From JAPPHA01 sp965242975 (GTDB taxonomy: Bacteria > Pseudomonadota > Alphaproteobacteria > Rhodobacterales > Rhodobacteraceae), in the NCBI GenBank assembly GCA_965242975.1, contig CBDETS010000007.1, positions 1,240,001 to 1,304,000 of the forward strand: 64,000 nt of DNA, written 5' to 3'. Shown here piece after piece: positions 35,569-44,811 of this stretch (position 1 is its first letter; every line of letters starts with the position of its first letter). The translations under genes were made by a program, and so were the position numbers. The notes under the pieces are model-generated. The model was not told the DNA's origin and did no database searches. It saw nothing but the letters and a program-made list of their open reading frames with translations.

Positions 35569-36081
35569 TCACGTGGCTCGGGACGCGAGAATCGTGCCGA
35601 TCTTTTCAAGAGCCGCGGGTTCCTCGACGCCTTCGATGACGGCAACTTCCCGGGCCAGTCTTTCAAGCGCCGCCTCGTAAAGCAGTCGTTCCGAATACGA
35701 TTGCTCTCTTTGTTCGTCGTTTCGGTGCAAATCCCGAACGACTTCCGAGATGGCAACCAGATCGCCTGAATTGATCTTCTGGTCATATTCCTGGGCCTTT
35801 CGAGACCACATTGCCTTCTTGACCTTCGGTTTCCCGGTCAGAATCTTCAGGGCATCCGTGATTTGTTCCGGTGTCGAAAGGCTGCGCAAACCGTTGCCAA
35901 GCGCCTTGGCAACCGGAACCTTGACCGTCATCTTGTCCTTTCGAAAATAAATCTCATAGACATCCGTCTGCTTTCCGAGAACCTCGACATTCGTCACACA
36001 CCGGATCTTGCCGACCCCATGAGCCGGGTAGACGACAAACTGGTTCTGTTTGAACGGTAGTCTTTTTTTTGTCTTTGCCAT
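35569..36081 (-). CDS. CarD-family transcriptional regulator
   Basis: 170 residues. The N-terminal RNAP-interacting domain shows FVVYPAHGVGKIRCVTNVEV and YEIYFRKDKMTVKVPVAKA, followed by the helical DNA-contacting domain (LTGKPKVKKAMWSRKAQEYD, SEVVRDLHRNDEQREQSYSE) and an acidic/Ala tail. The ATG at 36081 has AAAGGA seven bases upstream. CarD-like proteins bind the RNA polymerase beta subunit and stabilise open complexes, notably at rRNA promoters. Monocistronic. Confidence 0.9.
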   Translation of the reverse strand: MAKTKKRLPFKQNQFVVYPAHGVGKIRCVTNVEVLGKQTDVYEIYFRKDKMTVKVPVAKALGNGLRSLSTPEQITDALKILTGKPKVKKAMWSRKAQEYDQKINSGDLVAISEVVRDLHRNDEQREQSYSERLLYEAALERLAREVAVIEGVEEPAALEKIGTILASRAT

Positions 36082-36343
36082 TTGGTTCCTTTCCGGGATC
36101 ATCTCGATTCAGCCAGAAAACGAGTCGAGACAACGATTGCCTGTTGGCCTGAACATGCGTCGCACCCGAAATTGCCGGAGTCGAAAACCTGCCACGATCG
36201 CCTGTCTGATTCGACTGACGTGCCGAATCCGCTTCCGGTCTACGCGCCCGACAGCGAACTCGTTCCGAGTTCCACGCCTGGCCTGTGCAGACGGGACACG
36301 CGCAAAGCCAATCCGCTTTGCGGCAACATCCGGGAATCGGCGC

Positions 36344-36682
36344 TCATCCTCCTTCCCCAGGATTGGGAGAAAAGTACTTTTCCAGCTTTCCTTCTTCCCC
36401 GTCGCGGTCTTCTGCCTCCGGCAATTTTTCTCTCTTCGAAATAATGACGGGCCAGAGTTCAGAATACTCCCGATTGAATTCAACCCAACGTTCCATTCCT
36501 GGCTCCGTATCGGGCAATATCGCGTCGACCGGGCACTCCGGTTCACATACGCCGCAATCGATGCACTCGTCCGGGTGGATGACGAGCATGTTTTCGCCCT
36601 CGTAAAAACAGTCCACGGGACAGACTTCGACGCAGTCCGTATGCTTGCAGGCTATACAGTTGTCAGTAACGACATATGTCAT
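36344..36682 (-). CDS. fdxA: Ferredoxin FdxA (7Fe type)
   Basis: 112 residues. Cys-containing blocks NCIACKHTDCVEVCPVDCF and CIDCGVCEPECPVDAI provide ligands for one [3Fe-4S] and one [4Fe-4S] cluster, and the C-terminal part (WVEFNREYSELWPVIISK) is the extension specific to FdxA. Low-potential electron carrier in the cytosol. It follows the SUV3-like helicase/hslR pair, the conserved alphaproteobacterial order helicase-hslR-fdxA-carD. Confidence 0.95.
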   Translation of the reverse strand: MTYVVTDNCIACKHTDCVEVCPVDCFYEGENMLVIHPDECIDCGVCEPECPVDAILPDTEPGMERWVEFNREYSELWPVIISKREKLPEAEDRDGEEGKLEKYFSPNPGEGG

Positions 36683-36807
36683 GGTCGTTCGTCAGTTCAG
36701 AACTTCAGGGAATGCGCCAGGCCGGTGTTGTGCGTGCACTCTACATATGGAGCGGACATAGGTCTTTCAAGGCAATTCGTCCGTCGAAGCGGAACGGTCG
36801 GGATTTG

Positions 36808-37080
36808 TCAAACCCGTTCAGGCAAGACCTCGCGATACAATCGCCGTGATTCTGCTGGCGGTCCTCGACGATGTCCCGACGCCAGCACTTCAAGCACGCG
36901 AACCTTCCGCCCGACCATCACGGTCAGGACAGCACCCGGTTCAACTCGGTACGCGGGTTTCCGAACCATTTCGCCACCCACTCGAACCCGTCCCGCGCTG
37001 ACATTTGCTGCGGATTGACTACGGGTCCGGTAGACCCGGGCATACCATAACCAACGGTCAATTCGAATCGAATCCTTCAA
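36808..37080 (-). CDS. hslR: S4-domain RNA-binding protein HslR-like
   Basis: 90 residues, a single S4 domain: IRIDRWLWYARVYRTRSQSA, VSAGRVRVGGEMVRKPAYRV and VLTVMVGRKVRVLEVLA. HslR-like proteins bind nucleic acid and, in E. coli Hsp15, stalled 50S subunits with nascent chains. Its start overlaps the stop of the upstream helicase by four bases (ATGA), so the two are translationally coupled. Slightly shorter than Hsp15 owing to a trimmed C-terminus. Confidence 0.88.
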   Translation of the reverse strand: MKDSIRIDRWLWYARVYRTRSQSAANVSAGRVRVGGEMVRKPAYRVEPGAVLTVMVGRKVRVLEVLASGHRRGPPAESRRLYREVLPERV

Positions 37081-40004
37081 TTCGACCGTCGCCCCGGTTT
37101 CCCCGCCATGTCGTCCTTCAACGCTGCGAGCACCGAAAACGGGTTGGACGGATCGCGCTGCAGCTTTTCTTTCTTCCTTCCCGGGGTTGGCTTCGGCTTG
37201 TCCCGTCGCCCGGAAACCTTTGGCGGCTCACCCTTCTTTCGCGCCGACCGTTCTTTCCGTTCTTTCCGTTCTTTCCCGGGCCGTTTTGGCGGGAGCCTTC
37301 TGAACACGTAGAAAGTCTCGATCGTTTCCGATGGAGTCGCAACCTCTGGTTCGGGGGGCGTGCCTGATGCCGGTTCCGGGTCCGATCGCGACGCGTCTGC
37401 CTGGCCACCCCCGGCGGCCACGGGGACGGGTTCGTCAGAACCGTTGAAACCCTCTTGCGTGGCAGCCACCGGTTCCAACGTGCTTCCGGACTCCGTGTCA
37501 ATCGCCGGGCCGGCGTCGGCCTGATCAACCGCCCGGGCGCGATTATTGCCCTCAACCTGTGCGGGCTCATCTGCCGCATCCGTGCTTGCCGAAGACTGCG
37601 AATGTGCATCGTCGGACAGCGGGCGCTTCTTGACACGTTCTCCCTGCTCGACCGAAAACCCGATCGACCCCATGAAATCGGCGAAACCGGCGTGTGACAT
37701 TCCCGTCAATGACAACATGTCCGTCGATGCCTCAAACCCGTTTCGGGAATCTTCGACCCTGACAAGATCCATGACCCGTTCCCACATGTCCGCACGGAGC
37801 GCCCATTTTCCTTCGACCCTGAACCCGGCCCAAGAATAGAACGCCCGTGGAACCGTATCGCTGGTCTCGAAGACCACCCGCCCAGGTGTCGGCGGTTCCG
37901 GAACCGGATCAATCCGGTTCTGAAGCGCCCAGACAAGAACTCTCAGGCGCGTCGGGGCAGGTTTCAGAAGGGAATGCACAAATATGGTGCGCTGACCAAA
38001 CCGGACCCCGTGTTTCCTGATCAGCTTGCGCTGGTCCTGGCCGAGATCACGGACTTCCTCGGCAACAAGAGATCTCGGTAGAACGCCCAGAGACCCGACA
38101 AGCCTGTGGGCAACACCGCGTGCAATTCCCCCGATCGCCTCGTCGTCCCGCATCGCAACCAGAGGAGCAAAAACCGAGGCGAAGTGCGAAAGAACGAAAT
38201 GCTGAAGCCTCCGCCTGACCATCTCCGAAACCTGCGGTCCCGCAGCGTCATCGACATACGCCCGCGCCACCGGTGACAGTACGTCGGTGCCAAGTTCAAG
38301 CTTTCCGACGATCCAGCCATTCCAGACCAGTTCGCCTTGCCCCTTGATCTCGATGTCCTGATTGCTCGCAGAGTAGAGGCGATTTGCACGGCGAGCCAGC
38401 TCGGGCGCCAACGCCTGGTTCGCAGCGGCATTGAGTGTCTGCGCAAACTCGGTCGGCACGTCAGGGTCAGGCTCAAAGCGGAACCCGTCAATCCGCCCGA
38501 CGTGCTGCCCTTCGACTGAAACTTCGCCCTCGGAATCAATTTCCGCCATCAACTTCTCTTTCCGCTCAAGGCGCCGCATCAGGACCGACGCCCGCCGGTC
38601 AACAAACCGGTTTGTCAGCGCAAGATGCAGTACGTCAGAAATCCGGTCTTCAACTTCCCGTGTCCGGTCGCGCCAGTACTCCTCGTTGGCGACCCAGCCC
38701 TTGCGCTGAACTACGTATGTCCATGTCCGGATGAACGCAAGTCTCCTGGACAACGAGTCAATGTCACCGTCACGACGATCGAGACTGGAAACCTGTTCGG
38801 TCAGCCAGTCCTCGGGAATTTCGCCCTTTTCCCGGAGATGCAGATAGACCTCCAGAACGAGATTGACATGGTCATGGAGCGAGACCTGTCTGAAGTCCGG
38901 AATCTGGCACGCTTCCCACAACAGCCGGACATCCTTGCCAGACACCGCAGGAACCGACTCCCCTGTCATCGCGCTGATCGACTTGAGCGTCCTGACATCG
39001 TCGGCTTCCCTGGTTCTGCAGAGCACCGGGTGAGAGGGAATTGCTTCAAGGGATTCGATCAGGCTTCCAGGAGAGGTGAAATCCAGATCGCCGTTTCGCC
39101 ATTGGAGGCGCTTGACGGGCTGAAAACGATTGTTCTCGATCGCCGCGACAACATCGGCCTCGATCGGTGGCGCCTCTCCGGTTTCGCCGAAACTGCCGTC
39201 GTTGCGGTACCGACCCGCTCGTCCGGCAATCTGGGCGAGTTCGTTGGGTTGCAGACGTCGTACCCGCCTTCCGTCAAATTTTGCGAGCCCTGCGAAGGCG
39301 ATATGATCGACGTCCAGGTTCAACCCCATTCCGATCGCGTCTGTCGCGACCAGGAAATCCACCTCTCCATCCTGGTACATCCTGACCTGTGCGTTGCGCG
39401 TTCTCGGGCTCAGCGCCCCCATCACGACCGCGGCTCCCCCGCGCTTTTGCCTGACCCATTCGGCAATGGAGTACACATCATTGACGGAAAACCCGACAAT
39501 TGCGGATCGGTGCCTCATCCTGGAAACTTTTTTCCGCCCGCTGTAACTCAGCCTGGACAAGCGTTCACGGTACTGAATGCGAACGTCGGGAACCAGCTGA
39601 ACGATCGCGTCGTGCATTGTTCCCGAGCCGAGAAACATGGTTTCCCTCAAGCCGCGCGCGTGGATCAACCGGTCGGTGAAAACATGTCCTCGTTCCGGGT
39701 CGGAACAGAGCTGAATCTCGTCGACCGCGACAAAGTCCGCGCCGATGCCCGTCGGCATCGCCTCTGTTGTCGCGACCCAGTATTGGGCCCTTGGGGGAAC
39801 GATCCGTTCCTCGCCTGTGACCAGGGCGACGACCGAAGGGCCGCGAAGTTCGACGGCTTTGTCGTACACCTCTCGAGCCAGCAGCCGAAGGGGAAGCCCG
39901 ATGACACCGGTTCGGTACGCGAGCATCCTCTCCAGCGCGAATCGGGTCTTTCCAGTATTCGTAGGCCCGAGAACCGCGACCGTGCGCGAATTGAAACCCG
40001 TCAT
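37077..40004 (-). CDS. SUV3-like DExH helicase
   Basis: 975 residues. Walker A AVLGPTNTGKTRFAL near the N-terminus, FVAVDEIQLCSDPERGH as DExH box, GALSPRTRNAQVRMYQ, VATDAIGMGLNLDVDHIAF and ELAQIAGRAGRY as motifs Ia to VI of the mitochondrial SUV3-type helicases, followed by a SUV3-like C-terminal domain. The last 110 or so residues form a disordered tail: acidic and Ala/Pro-rich, then a Lys/Arg-rich stretch with an in-frame KER repeat. Probably acts in RNA turnover or ribosome biogenesis. ATGA overlap with hslR. Confidence 0.88.
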   Translation of the reverse strand: MTGFNSRTVAVLGPTNTGKTRFALERMLAYRTGVIGLPLRLLAREVYDKAVELRGPSVVALVTGEERIVPPRAQYWVATTEAMPTGIGADFVAVDEIQLCSDPERGHVFTDRLIHARGLRETMFLGSGTMHDAIVQLVPDVRIQYRERLSRLSYSGRKKVSRMRHRSAIVGFSVNDVYSIAEWVRQKRGGAAVVMGALSPRTRNAQVRMYQDGEVDFLVATDAIGMGLNLDVDHIAFAGLAKFDGRRVRRLQPNELAQIAGRAGRYRNDGSFGETGEAPPIEADVVAAIENNRFQPVKRLQWRNGDLDFTSPGSLIESLEAIPSHPVLCRTREADDVRTLKSISAMTGESVPAVSGKDVRLLWEACQIPDFRQVSLHDHVNLVLEVYLHLREKGEIPEDWLTEQVSSLDRRDGDIDSLSRRLAFIRTWTYVVQRKGWVANEEYWRDRTREVEDRISDVLHLALTNRFVDRRASVLMRRLERKEKLMAEIDSEGEVSVEGQHVGRIDGFRFEPDPDVPTEFAQTLNAAANQALAPELARRANRLYSASNQDIEIKGQGELVWNGWIVGKLELGTDVLSPVARAYVDDAAGPQVSEMVRRRLQHFVLSHFASVFAPLVAMRDDEAIGGIARGVAHRLVGSLGVLPRSLVAEEVRDLGQDQRKLIRKHGVRFGQRTIFVHSLLKPAPTRLRVLVWALQNRIDPVPEPPTPGRVVFETSDTVPRAFYSWAGFRVEGKWALRADMWERVMDLVRVEDSRNGFEASTDMLSLTGMSHAGFADFMGSIGFSVEQGERVKKRPLSDDAHSQSSASTDAADEPAQVEGNNRARAVDQADAGPAIDTESGSTLEPVAATQEGFNGSDEPVPVAAGGGQADASRSDPEPASGTPPEPEVATPSETIETFYVFRRLPPKRPGKERKERKERSARKKGEPPKVSGRRDKPKPTPGRKKEKLQRDPSNPFSVLAALKDDMAGKPGRRSN

Positions 40005-40028
40005 GACCTTGAGCCCGAGGGATTACCC

Positions 40029-40634
40029 TCAGATATCGGTTCCCAGTACCTTGGTCCTGAGCCGCTGAATCGCATCGTGCGCATCCTGTCGATGGGGATG
40101 AACGGTCACGAGGTGTTCGTAGACACCAAGCGCTTCCTCGTGACGATCAAATCGCTCGAGGATCATGCCCAGACCGGACATAGCGCCGAAATGCCGAGGT
40201 TCAAGGCTCAATGTCGTCTCAATGTCCGCCAGAGAGAGCGTGTACCTCTGCATGAGAAAGTAAACCGTCGCACGTTTGTTCCACCCTTCCGCAAAGTCTG
40301 GCGCGTTTTCCACCAGGACCGTGAAACGCTCAACGGCAGTACGGAAATCTCCGCGAACCATGGCCCTCGTCCCAAGTTCGAGCAGCAGGTCCATGGATTT
40401 TGACCCCGACATCGACCACAGGTGCCAGACTTCCTTCTCGACTTCTTCCCACTCTTCGAGTTCCGGGTCTGCGAGGCGTTCGAAGAGGAGGTCCAGTCGG
40501 GTTTCGTGATCAGACTCGGCGAACACCGATTGTCCGGCGAATGTCGCGAGCGCCAGCACTACAAGAACGAAACGAGCCCGACTCGAACAAGAGACCGACT
40601 TTACGAATTCGCAAAAAGTGGCTACCATCGGCAT
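40029..40634 (-). CDS. Secreted tetratricopeptide-repeat protein
   Basis: 201 residues from the ATG at 40634. A hydrophobic segment about residues 20-38 (ARFVLVVLALATFAGQSVFA) is a signal peptide with cleavage after VFA. Then TPR units: AMVRGDFRTAVERFTVLVEN, EGWNKRATVYFLMQRYTLSL, HFGAMSGLGMILERFDRHEE and ALGVYEHLVTVHP. A periplasmic scaffold or protein-protein interaction role is likely; no specific partner known. It is divergent from the SCP2-like gene, starts 68 bases apart. Confidence 0.75.
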   Translation of the reverse strand: MPMVATFCEFVKSVSCSSRARFVLVVLALATFAGQSVFAESDHETRLDLLFERLADPELEEWEEVEKEVWHLWSMSGSKSMDLLLELGTRAMVRGDFRTAVERFTVLVENAPDFAEGWNKRATVYFLMQRYTLSLADIETTLSLEPRHFGAMSGLGMILERFDRHEEALGVYEHLVTVHPHRQDAHDAIQRLRTKVLGTDI

Positions 40635-40702
40635 CACGATACCAGTTCGATACTGCTCTTGCGACCAGTTTCTGTTTTCCACTTGTAATTCAGGATCATT
40701 CC

Positions 40703-41017
40703 ATGAGCAGTTTGATTGCCAAAGCCGCTGATTACTTCAACGTGAAACTGTCAGGGAGACCCTTCGACGGTCACGTTCGAATTTCCATCGAGAACGAAGG
40801 CCAGATCATCGTTGACGAAGACGGTGCACGGATGGTCCTCCCGGATGATGACACCTTCGGTGACGACATCGTCGATTGCCTGGTATCTACCGACCAGGAC
40901 ACCTTTTCCGCGGTGCTCGATGGTCATCTCGACCCGATGACCGCGTACATGACCGGACGGCTGCGGGTCCGCGGCAACATGGGAACGGTCGCCAAGCTCG
41001 GGAACGTATTGCGGTAA
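40703..41017 (+). CDS. SCP2 sterol-carrier-like domain protein
   Basis: 104 residues. The small SCP2-like fold shows IRISIENEGQIIVDEDGA-type beta strands (HVRISIENEGQIIVDEDG), then DIVDCLVSTDQDTFSAVLDG and DPMTAYMTGRLRVRGNMG, the conserved end (YMxGxLxVxGDMxxA). Chosen start ATG 40703 gives the usual family length of about 100. Such proteins bind lipids or acyl groups in the cytosol; the gene may be translated from a promoter shared with the divergent TPR gene. Confidence 0.85.
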   Translation: MSSLIAKAADYFNVKLSGRPFDGHVRISIENEGQIIVDEDGARMVLPDDDTFGDDIVDCLVSTDQDTFSAVLDGHLDPMTAYMTGRLRVRGNMGTVAKLGNVLR

Positions 41018-41042
41018 ATCCGGCAGCGGAGGTGACCAACGC

Positions 41043-41849
41043 TCACGGATTGGTCGCGGATCGCAAAATCCCGACCACCTCTTCATGAAGCCGCGCGTCA
41101 CCGGCGGCCACGACCCGGCCGCCATTCATCGCCGGCTCGCCATTCCAGTCGGTAATCGTGCCGCCAGCGGATTCAATGACTCCGATCGGTGCCTGAATGT
41201 CGTACGTGTTGAGCCCTGCCTCGACGACCAGATCGATGTACCCTCCGGCGAGTAGAGCGTATGCATAGCAATCCATTCCGTACCGGGTCATCCGCACGTG
41301 GCGGCTGACCGCAGAAAACGCGTTTCGTTCTGCCGATGTCCCGATCTCGGGAAAGGTCGTGAACAGGACAGCATCCTCCACACGTGCGCATTGGCGCGTT
41401 TTCTGCCTGACGGTTGCGCCTGCACGGGACAACCAGGACGCATTCCCGGCACCGAAGAACCGCTCGCCGGTGAACGGCTGGTCAATCATGCCGAGGACCA
41501 CGGAGTGACCGTCGTTGACAGCAATCAGAATTCCCCACACGGGAGTGCCTGAAACGTAACTCCGGGTACCGTCGATGGGGTCAATCACCCATGTGTAGCG
41601 TGAACTGCCGCGCTTGGACGCGTACTCCTCGCCAAGAACACCGTCATCCGGCCTGAGTTCACCCAGCATGGACCTGATGCAGGATTCGATTTCGCGATCA
41701 GCCCGGGTCACCGGGTCGAAACCATGATCGAGCTTGTTGGTCATTCCGCAATCCGCCGAACGGAAATATTTCAACGCGATCCTGCCCGCGGCATCCGCAA
41801 GCTGGTGGGCGATGACCGTCAGGTCCGAGAGTTCACTTGAATCGCTCAT
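41043..41849 (-). CDS. hisN: Inositol-monophosphatase-family histidinol-phosphatase
   Basis: 268 residues. The metal-binding triad is visible as GEEYASKRG (Glu), WVIDPIDGTRSYVSG (Asp-x-Ile-Asp-Gly-Thr) and the third Asp in LNTYDIQAPIGVIESAGG. The IPWGI variant and the SPVWGILIAVN stretch (GTPVWGILIAVND) resemble HisN-type histidinol-phosphatases of actinobacteria and alphaproteobacteria rather than inositol phosphatases. Cytosolic, magnesium-dependent. The stop lies 25 bases from the end of the convergent SCP2-like gene. Confidence 0.82.
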   Translation of the reverse strand: MSDSSELSDLTVIAHQLADAAGRIALKYFRSADCGMTNKLDHGFDPVTRADREIESCIRSMLGELRPDDGVLGEEYASKRGSSRYTWVIDPIDGTRSYVSGTPVWGILIAVNDGHSVVLGMIDQPFTGERFFGAGNASWLSRAGATVRQKTRQCARVEDAVLFTTFPEIGTSAERNAFSAVSRHVRMTRYGMDCYAYALLAGGYIDLVVEAGLNTYDIQAPIGVIESAGGTITDWNGEPAMNGGRVVAAGDARLHEEVVGILRSATNP

Positions 41850-42121
41850 TTACGCCGTTTCGGTCTTGTCGCGGAATGTGCGGCTCGGAAATATCCGTCC
41901 GGTGCGTATGACTTCAAGAACCAACTGCTCGTATTGAGTCGGCGTCGGGTGCGCAATCCCCTATCACCCGTTCCAACCTGATACTGGACTTTCGGATTCC
42001 ATGTACGTCGCGTGCTGCGGGCAGGTGTCCGCGTCCTTTGCCCGCAAACACTATGCGCTTGCAGGCGGGCTGGCGATCGGCATGATTCGCACGATGACTT
42101 CGTCAACAAGGACAGTCGAGC

Positions 42122-43081
42122 ATGCATGCGATGGTTGTGAGCGAACACGGCAAGCCCCTGACTCCGAAGGAGCTTCCGACTCCAATCGTTGGCCGGGGCG
42201 ACGTACTGGTCCGTGTTCATTCCTGCGGCACCAATTTCGCCGACCTCCTGCTGCAAAGCGGACGATACCAGGAGCGTCCGGAACTGCCGTTCTCACCCGG
42301 AATGGAAATCTGCGGAACCGTTGAATCTGCCGGAGAGAACACCTCGGATGACCTGGTCGGCGCGAGAATCGCGGCTTATTGCGGCTTTGGCGGCATGGCC
42401 GAATACATTTCAATTCCGTCGGATACCTGTATTCCTGTCCCGGATCGAATGCCCAACCACATCGCCGCCGCATTTCCGATCGTCTACGGGACAAGTCACA
42501 TTGCGCTCAGTTACGAAGCCCGGCTGAAATCCGGTGAACGACTTCTCGTTCTCGGGGCCGCTGGAGGTATCGGGATTTCTTCGGTTGAACTTGGCAAGGT
42601 CATGGGCGCCGAAGTCATCGCTTCGGCCCGAGGGCACGAGCGACTTGAACACGTCAGAAAGGCAGGGGCAGATCATGTTCTGGAGTCCGAATCGACCGAT
42701 CTCAGGGATGCCGTCAAGGCGCTTGGCGGAGCGGACGTGGTGATTGATCCGATCGGAGGAAGTTCGACAATCGCGGCTCTCAGGGCTTGCAATCCCGGGG
42801 GTCGCCTTGTTCCCATCGGGTTCGCCTGCGGCGAGATTCCCCAGATTCCTGCCAATATTCTCCTGGTCAAGAACCTCTCCGTCTTCGGGCTGTACTGGGG
42901 AGCCCAGGCACGCCTGTGGCCGTCGAGGATTTCGGAGAGTCTCAGGACGCTCCTGAACTGGTACGAGGCTGGCCAAATCAATCCCCACGTGAGTCATCGC
43001 TTCAGCCTGGAACGTGCCAACGAAGCGCTGGATTTGCTCAGGTCCCGCCAGTCGGTCGGAAAAATCGTGATCGACGTTTGA
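42122..43081 (+). CDS. NADPH:quinone oxidoreductase (zinc-free MDR family)
   Basis: 319 residues. N-terminal GroES-like domain with VLVRVHSCGTNFADLLLQSG and LPFSPGMEICGTVESAG, then a Rossmann fold LLVLGAAGGIGISSVELGK (NADPH site, AAGGxG) and VVIDPIGGSSTIAALRA. No zinc ligands, as in quinone oxidoreductase Qor-like enzymes that reduce quinones or enones. Monocistronic, with about 270 bases upstream that show nothing else. Confidence 0.85.
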   Translation: MHAMVVSEHGKPLTPKELPTPIVGRGDVLVRVHSCGTNFADLLLQSGRYQERPELPFSPGMEICGTVESAGENTSDDLVGARIAAYCGFGGMAEYISIPSDTCIPVPDRMPNHIAAAFPIVYGTSHIALSYEARLKSGERLLVLGAAGGIGISSVELGKVMGAEVIASARGHERLEHVRKAGADHVLESESTDLRDAVKALGGADVVIDPIGGSSTIAALRACNPGGRLVPIGFACGEIPQIPANILLVKNLSVFGLYWGAQARLWPSRISESLRTLLNWYEAGQINPHVSHRFSLERANEALDLLRSRQSVGKIVIDV

Positions 43082-43321
43082 GAGCGCAAGGCAATCCGGC
43101 GAGACCCTGGAAAGGGGCCGTACGCCGCCCCATGAATTGACGATCTGAGGGTTCGAAGAACGGACCAAACCGGAAAAATCCTTTTTGATGCCCAATTCAT
43201 CGAGATGCCGGGACATTTTCACGAGGATGTAACTTGAATCCTTGCCAATTACCGTCCATATCTGCCGGAAAAGGTGGTGCCGGATTCCGGCGACGACCAG
43301 GAACCGTTAAGGAGATTCATG

Positions 43322-44089
43322 ATGGCTGAGAATCAGGCATTTCGTCGAGTCAGTGCGGGCGTCGTCCGTACAGCCGTGATCGATGAAGGGCTTCGGGCGC
43401 ATATGAACAAGGTCTATGCGCTGATGTCCATCGCCATGATCATCACGGGAATGGTGGCCTACGTGGTCGGCAGTGATCTGGCTAGGTTACAGAACGGAAC
43501 ATCGACCCTGATCATTCCTCCGGATCTGTTATACCTGATGTTCGGGTCGGCGTTCAGGTGGGTGATCATCTTCGCCCCTCTTGGTGTTGTGTTCCTGTTC
43601 AGCGCGACGATCGCCCGAATGTCCTGGTCAACCGCCCAGACCGTCTTCTGGGTGTTTGCAGGTCTCATGGGATTGTCGCTGTCGACGATCTTCGCGATCT
43701 ACACGGGGATCTCGATCGCACAGACGTTTTTCGTGACAGCGATCGCCTTTGCCAGTCTCAGCCTCTGGGGCTACACGACAAAAAAGGACATCTCCGGTTG
43801 GGGTAGCTTCCTCTTCATGGGCGTGATCGGTTTGATAGTCGCGTCAGTGCTCAACATCTTCATTGCCTCGTCTGCGCTCCACTTTGCGGTTACCGTGATC
43901 GGCCTGCTGGTGTTTGCTGGCCTGACCGCCTACGACACCCAGAAAATCAAGAATACCTACCTGCAGATGGCAGGAACCGGGAACACAGAGTGGCTGCAAA
44001 AGTCCGCAATCATGGGCGCGTTGGGCCTGTACATCAACTTCATCAACATGTTCGTGCTGCTTCTCCAGATTTTTGGTCAGCGCGAATAG
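43322..44089 (+). CDS. Bax inhibitor-1/YccA-family inner-membrane protein
   Basis: 255 residues from the second ATG of ATGATG (43322), seven bases after AAGGAG. Seven hydrophobic segments, including the family motifs MNKVYALMSIAMIITGMVAY, SLSTIFAIYTGISIAQTFF, FASLSLWGYTTKKDIS and LTAYDTQKIKNTY. BI-1/TMBIM proteins act as pH-sensitive calcium leak channels or FtsH modulators. A strong terminator follows 50 bases after the stop. Confidence 0.9.
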   Translation: MAENQAFRRVSAGVVRTAVIDEGLRAHMNKVYALMSIAMIITGMVAYVVGSDLARLQNGTSTLIIPPDLLYLMFGSAFRWVIIFAPLGVVFLFSATIARMSWSTAQTVFWVFAGLMGLSLSTIFAIYTGISIAQTFFVTAIAFASLSLWGYTTKKDISGWGSFLFMGVIGLIVASVLNIFIASSALHFAVTVIGLLVFAGLTAYDTQKIKNTYLQMAGTGNTEWLQKSAIMGALGLYINFINMFVLLLQIFGQRE

Positions 44090-44138
44090 AGGTTCTGGAT
44101 TCACGCAGCAAAGTCGTACCGGGTATCGAATTCGTTGA

Positions 44139-44171
44139 TGCCGGGGTTCACGGACCCCGGCATTTTCTTTT
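44139..44171 (+). terminator. Rho-independent terminator of the BI-1 gene
   Basis: Perfect 8-bp stem TGCCGGGG (44139-44146) with CCCCGGCA (44155-44162), eight-base loop, followed by TTTTCTTTT (44163-44171). Lies 50 bases after the BI-1 stop. Confidence 0.88.
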
Positions 44172-44465
44172 CGGAAAATACATTGCCGGCCTTGTAAACC
44201 GAGTCTCGCCGTGGCCTCACTCAAGGCTCAAGGCTCGAGGCGCATCACACCGACATCAGTTCGTTCCGGCTATCAACGGCAGGAAATCATGGCACACCGG
44301 CCGACGACTCGAGTTCGAGAAGCGCCGAAATGACAATGATGACCGCTTGCTCAAGTTGGAAAATGGAGTCCAGACAGGGACCGTCGGCACATTCCTGACG
44401 CAGGAAATTGGTCCAAATACTGCGATTTGACTGCAACCGCCTTCGCGGAGCGGATCCTGGACCGC

Positions 44466-44633
44466 TTACTTGATCTTGCCTTCGCGGTATTCGACGTGCT
44501 TCCGCGCGACCGGATCGTACTTCCTGACCTTCATTTTTTCGGTCATGGTGCGGGAATTTTTCTTCGTGACGTAAAAATGCCCTGTTCCAGCCGTCGAATT
44601 CAGGCGTATCTTGACGGTGTTGGCCTTGGCCAT
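44466..44633 (-). CDS. rpmG: 50S ribosomal protein L33
   Basis: 55 residues, translated directly from the sequence: MAKANTVKIRLNSTAGTGHF at the start, YVTKKNSRTMTEKMKVRKYD next, ending in RKHVEYREGKIK. This is the zinc-free (Cys-minus) L33 with conserved Lys/Arg pattern and correct length. ATG is the complement of 44631-44633, stop the complement of 44466-44468. Monocistronic here. Confidence 0.96.
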   Translation of the reverse strand: MAKANTVKIRLNSTAGTGHFYVTKKNSRTMTEKMKVRKYDPVARKHVEYREGKIK

Positions 44634-44811
44634 GGTCTATTCTCCCGGTCTAAAGTGCGATAGCAGCAATCGGCAGACGCGAGCGTTCTACATCTTGCCT
44701 GTCTGGAGTCAATGCCGCTGCCTGCACGATCAGGTCGCTTGTTTTCCACTGTCTCCCGTGTAGTTTGCCGCCGTCGCGTTTTTCAACCCGTCAAACAGTG
44801 AGCATCGTAGT

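Noticed and set aside
38625..40403. 592-codon open frame on the plus strand
   Set aside because: Exact antisense of the SUV3-like helicase, with no domain and with the composition expected of a GC-rich shadow frame.
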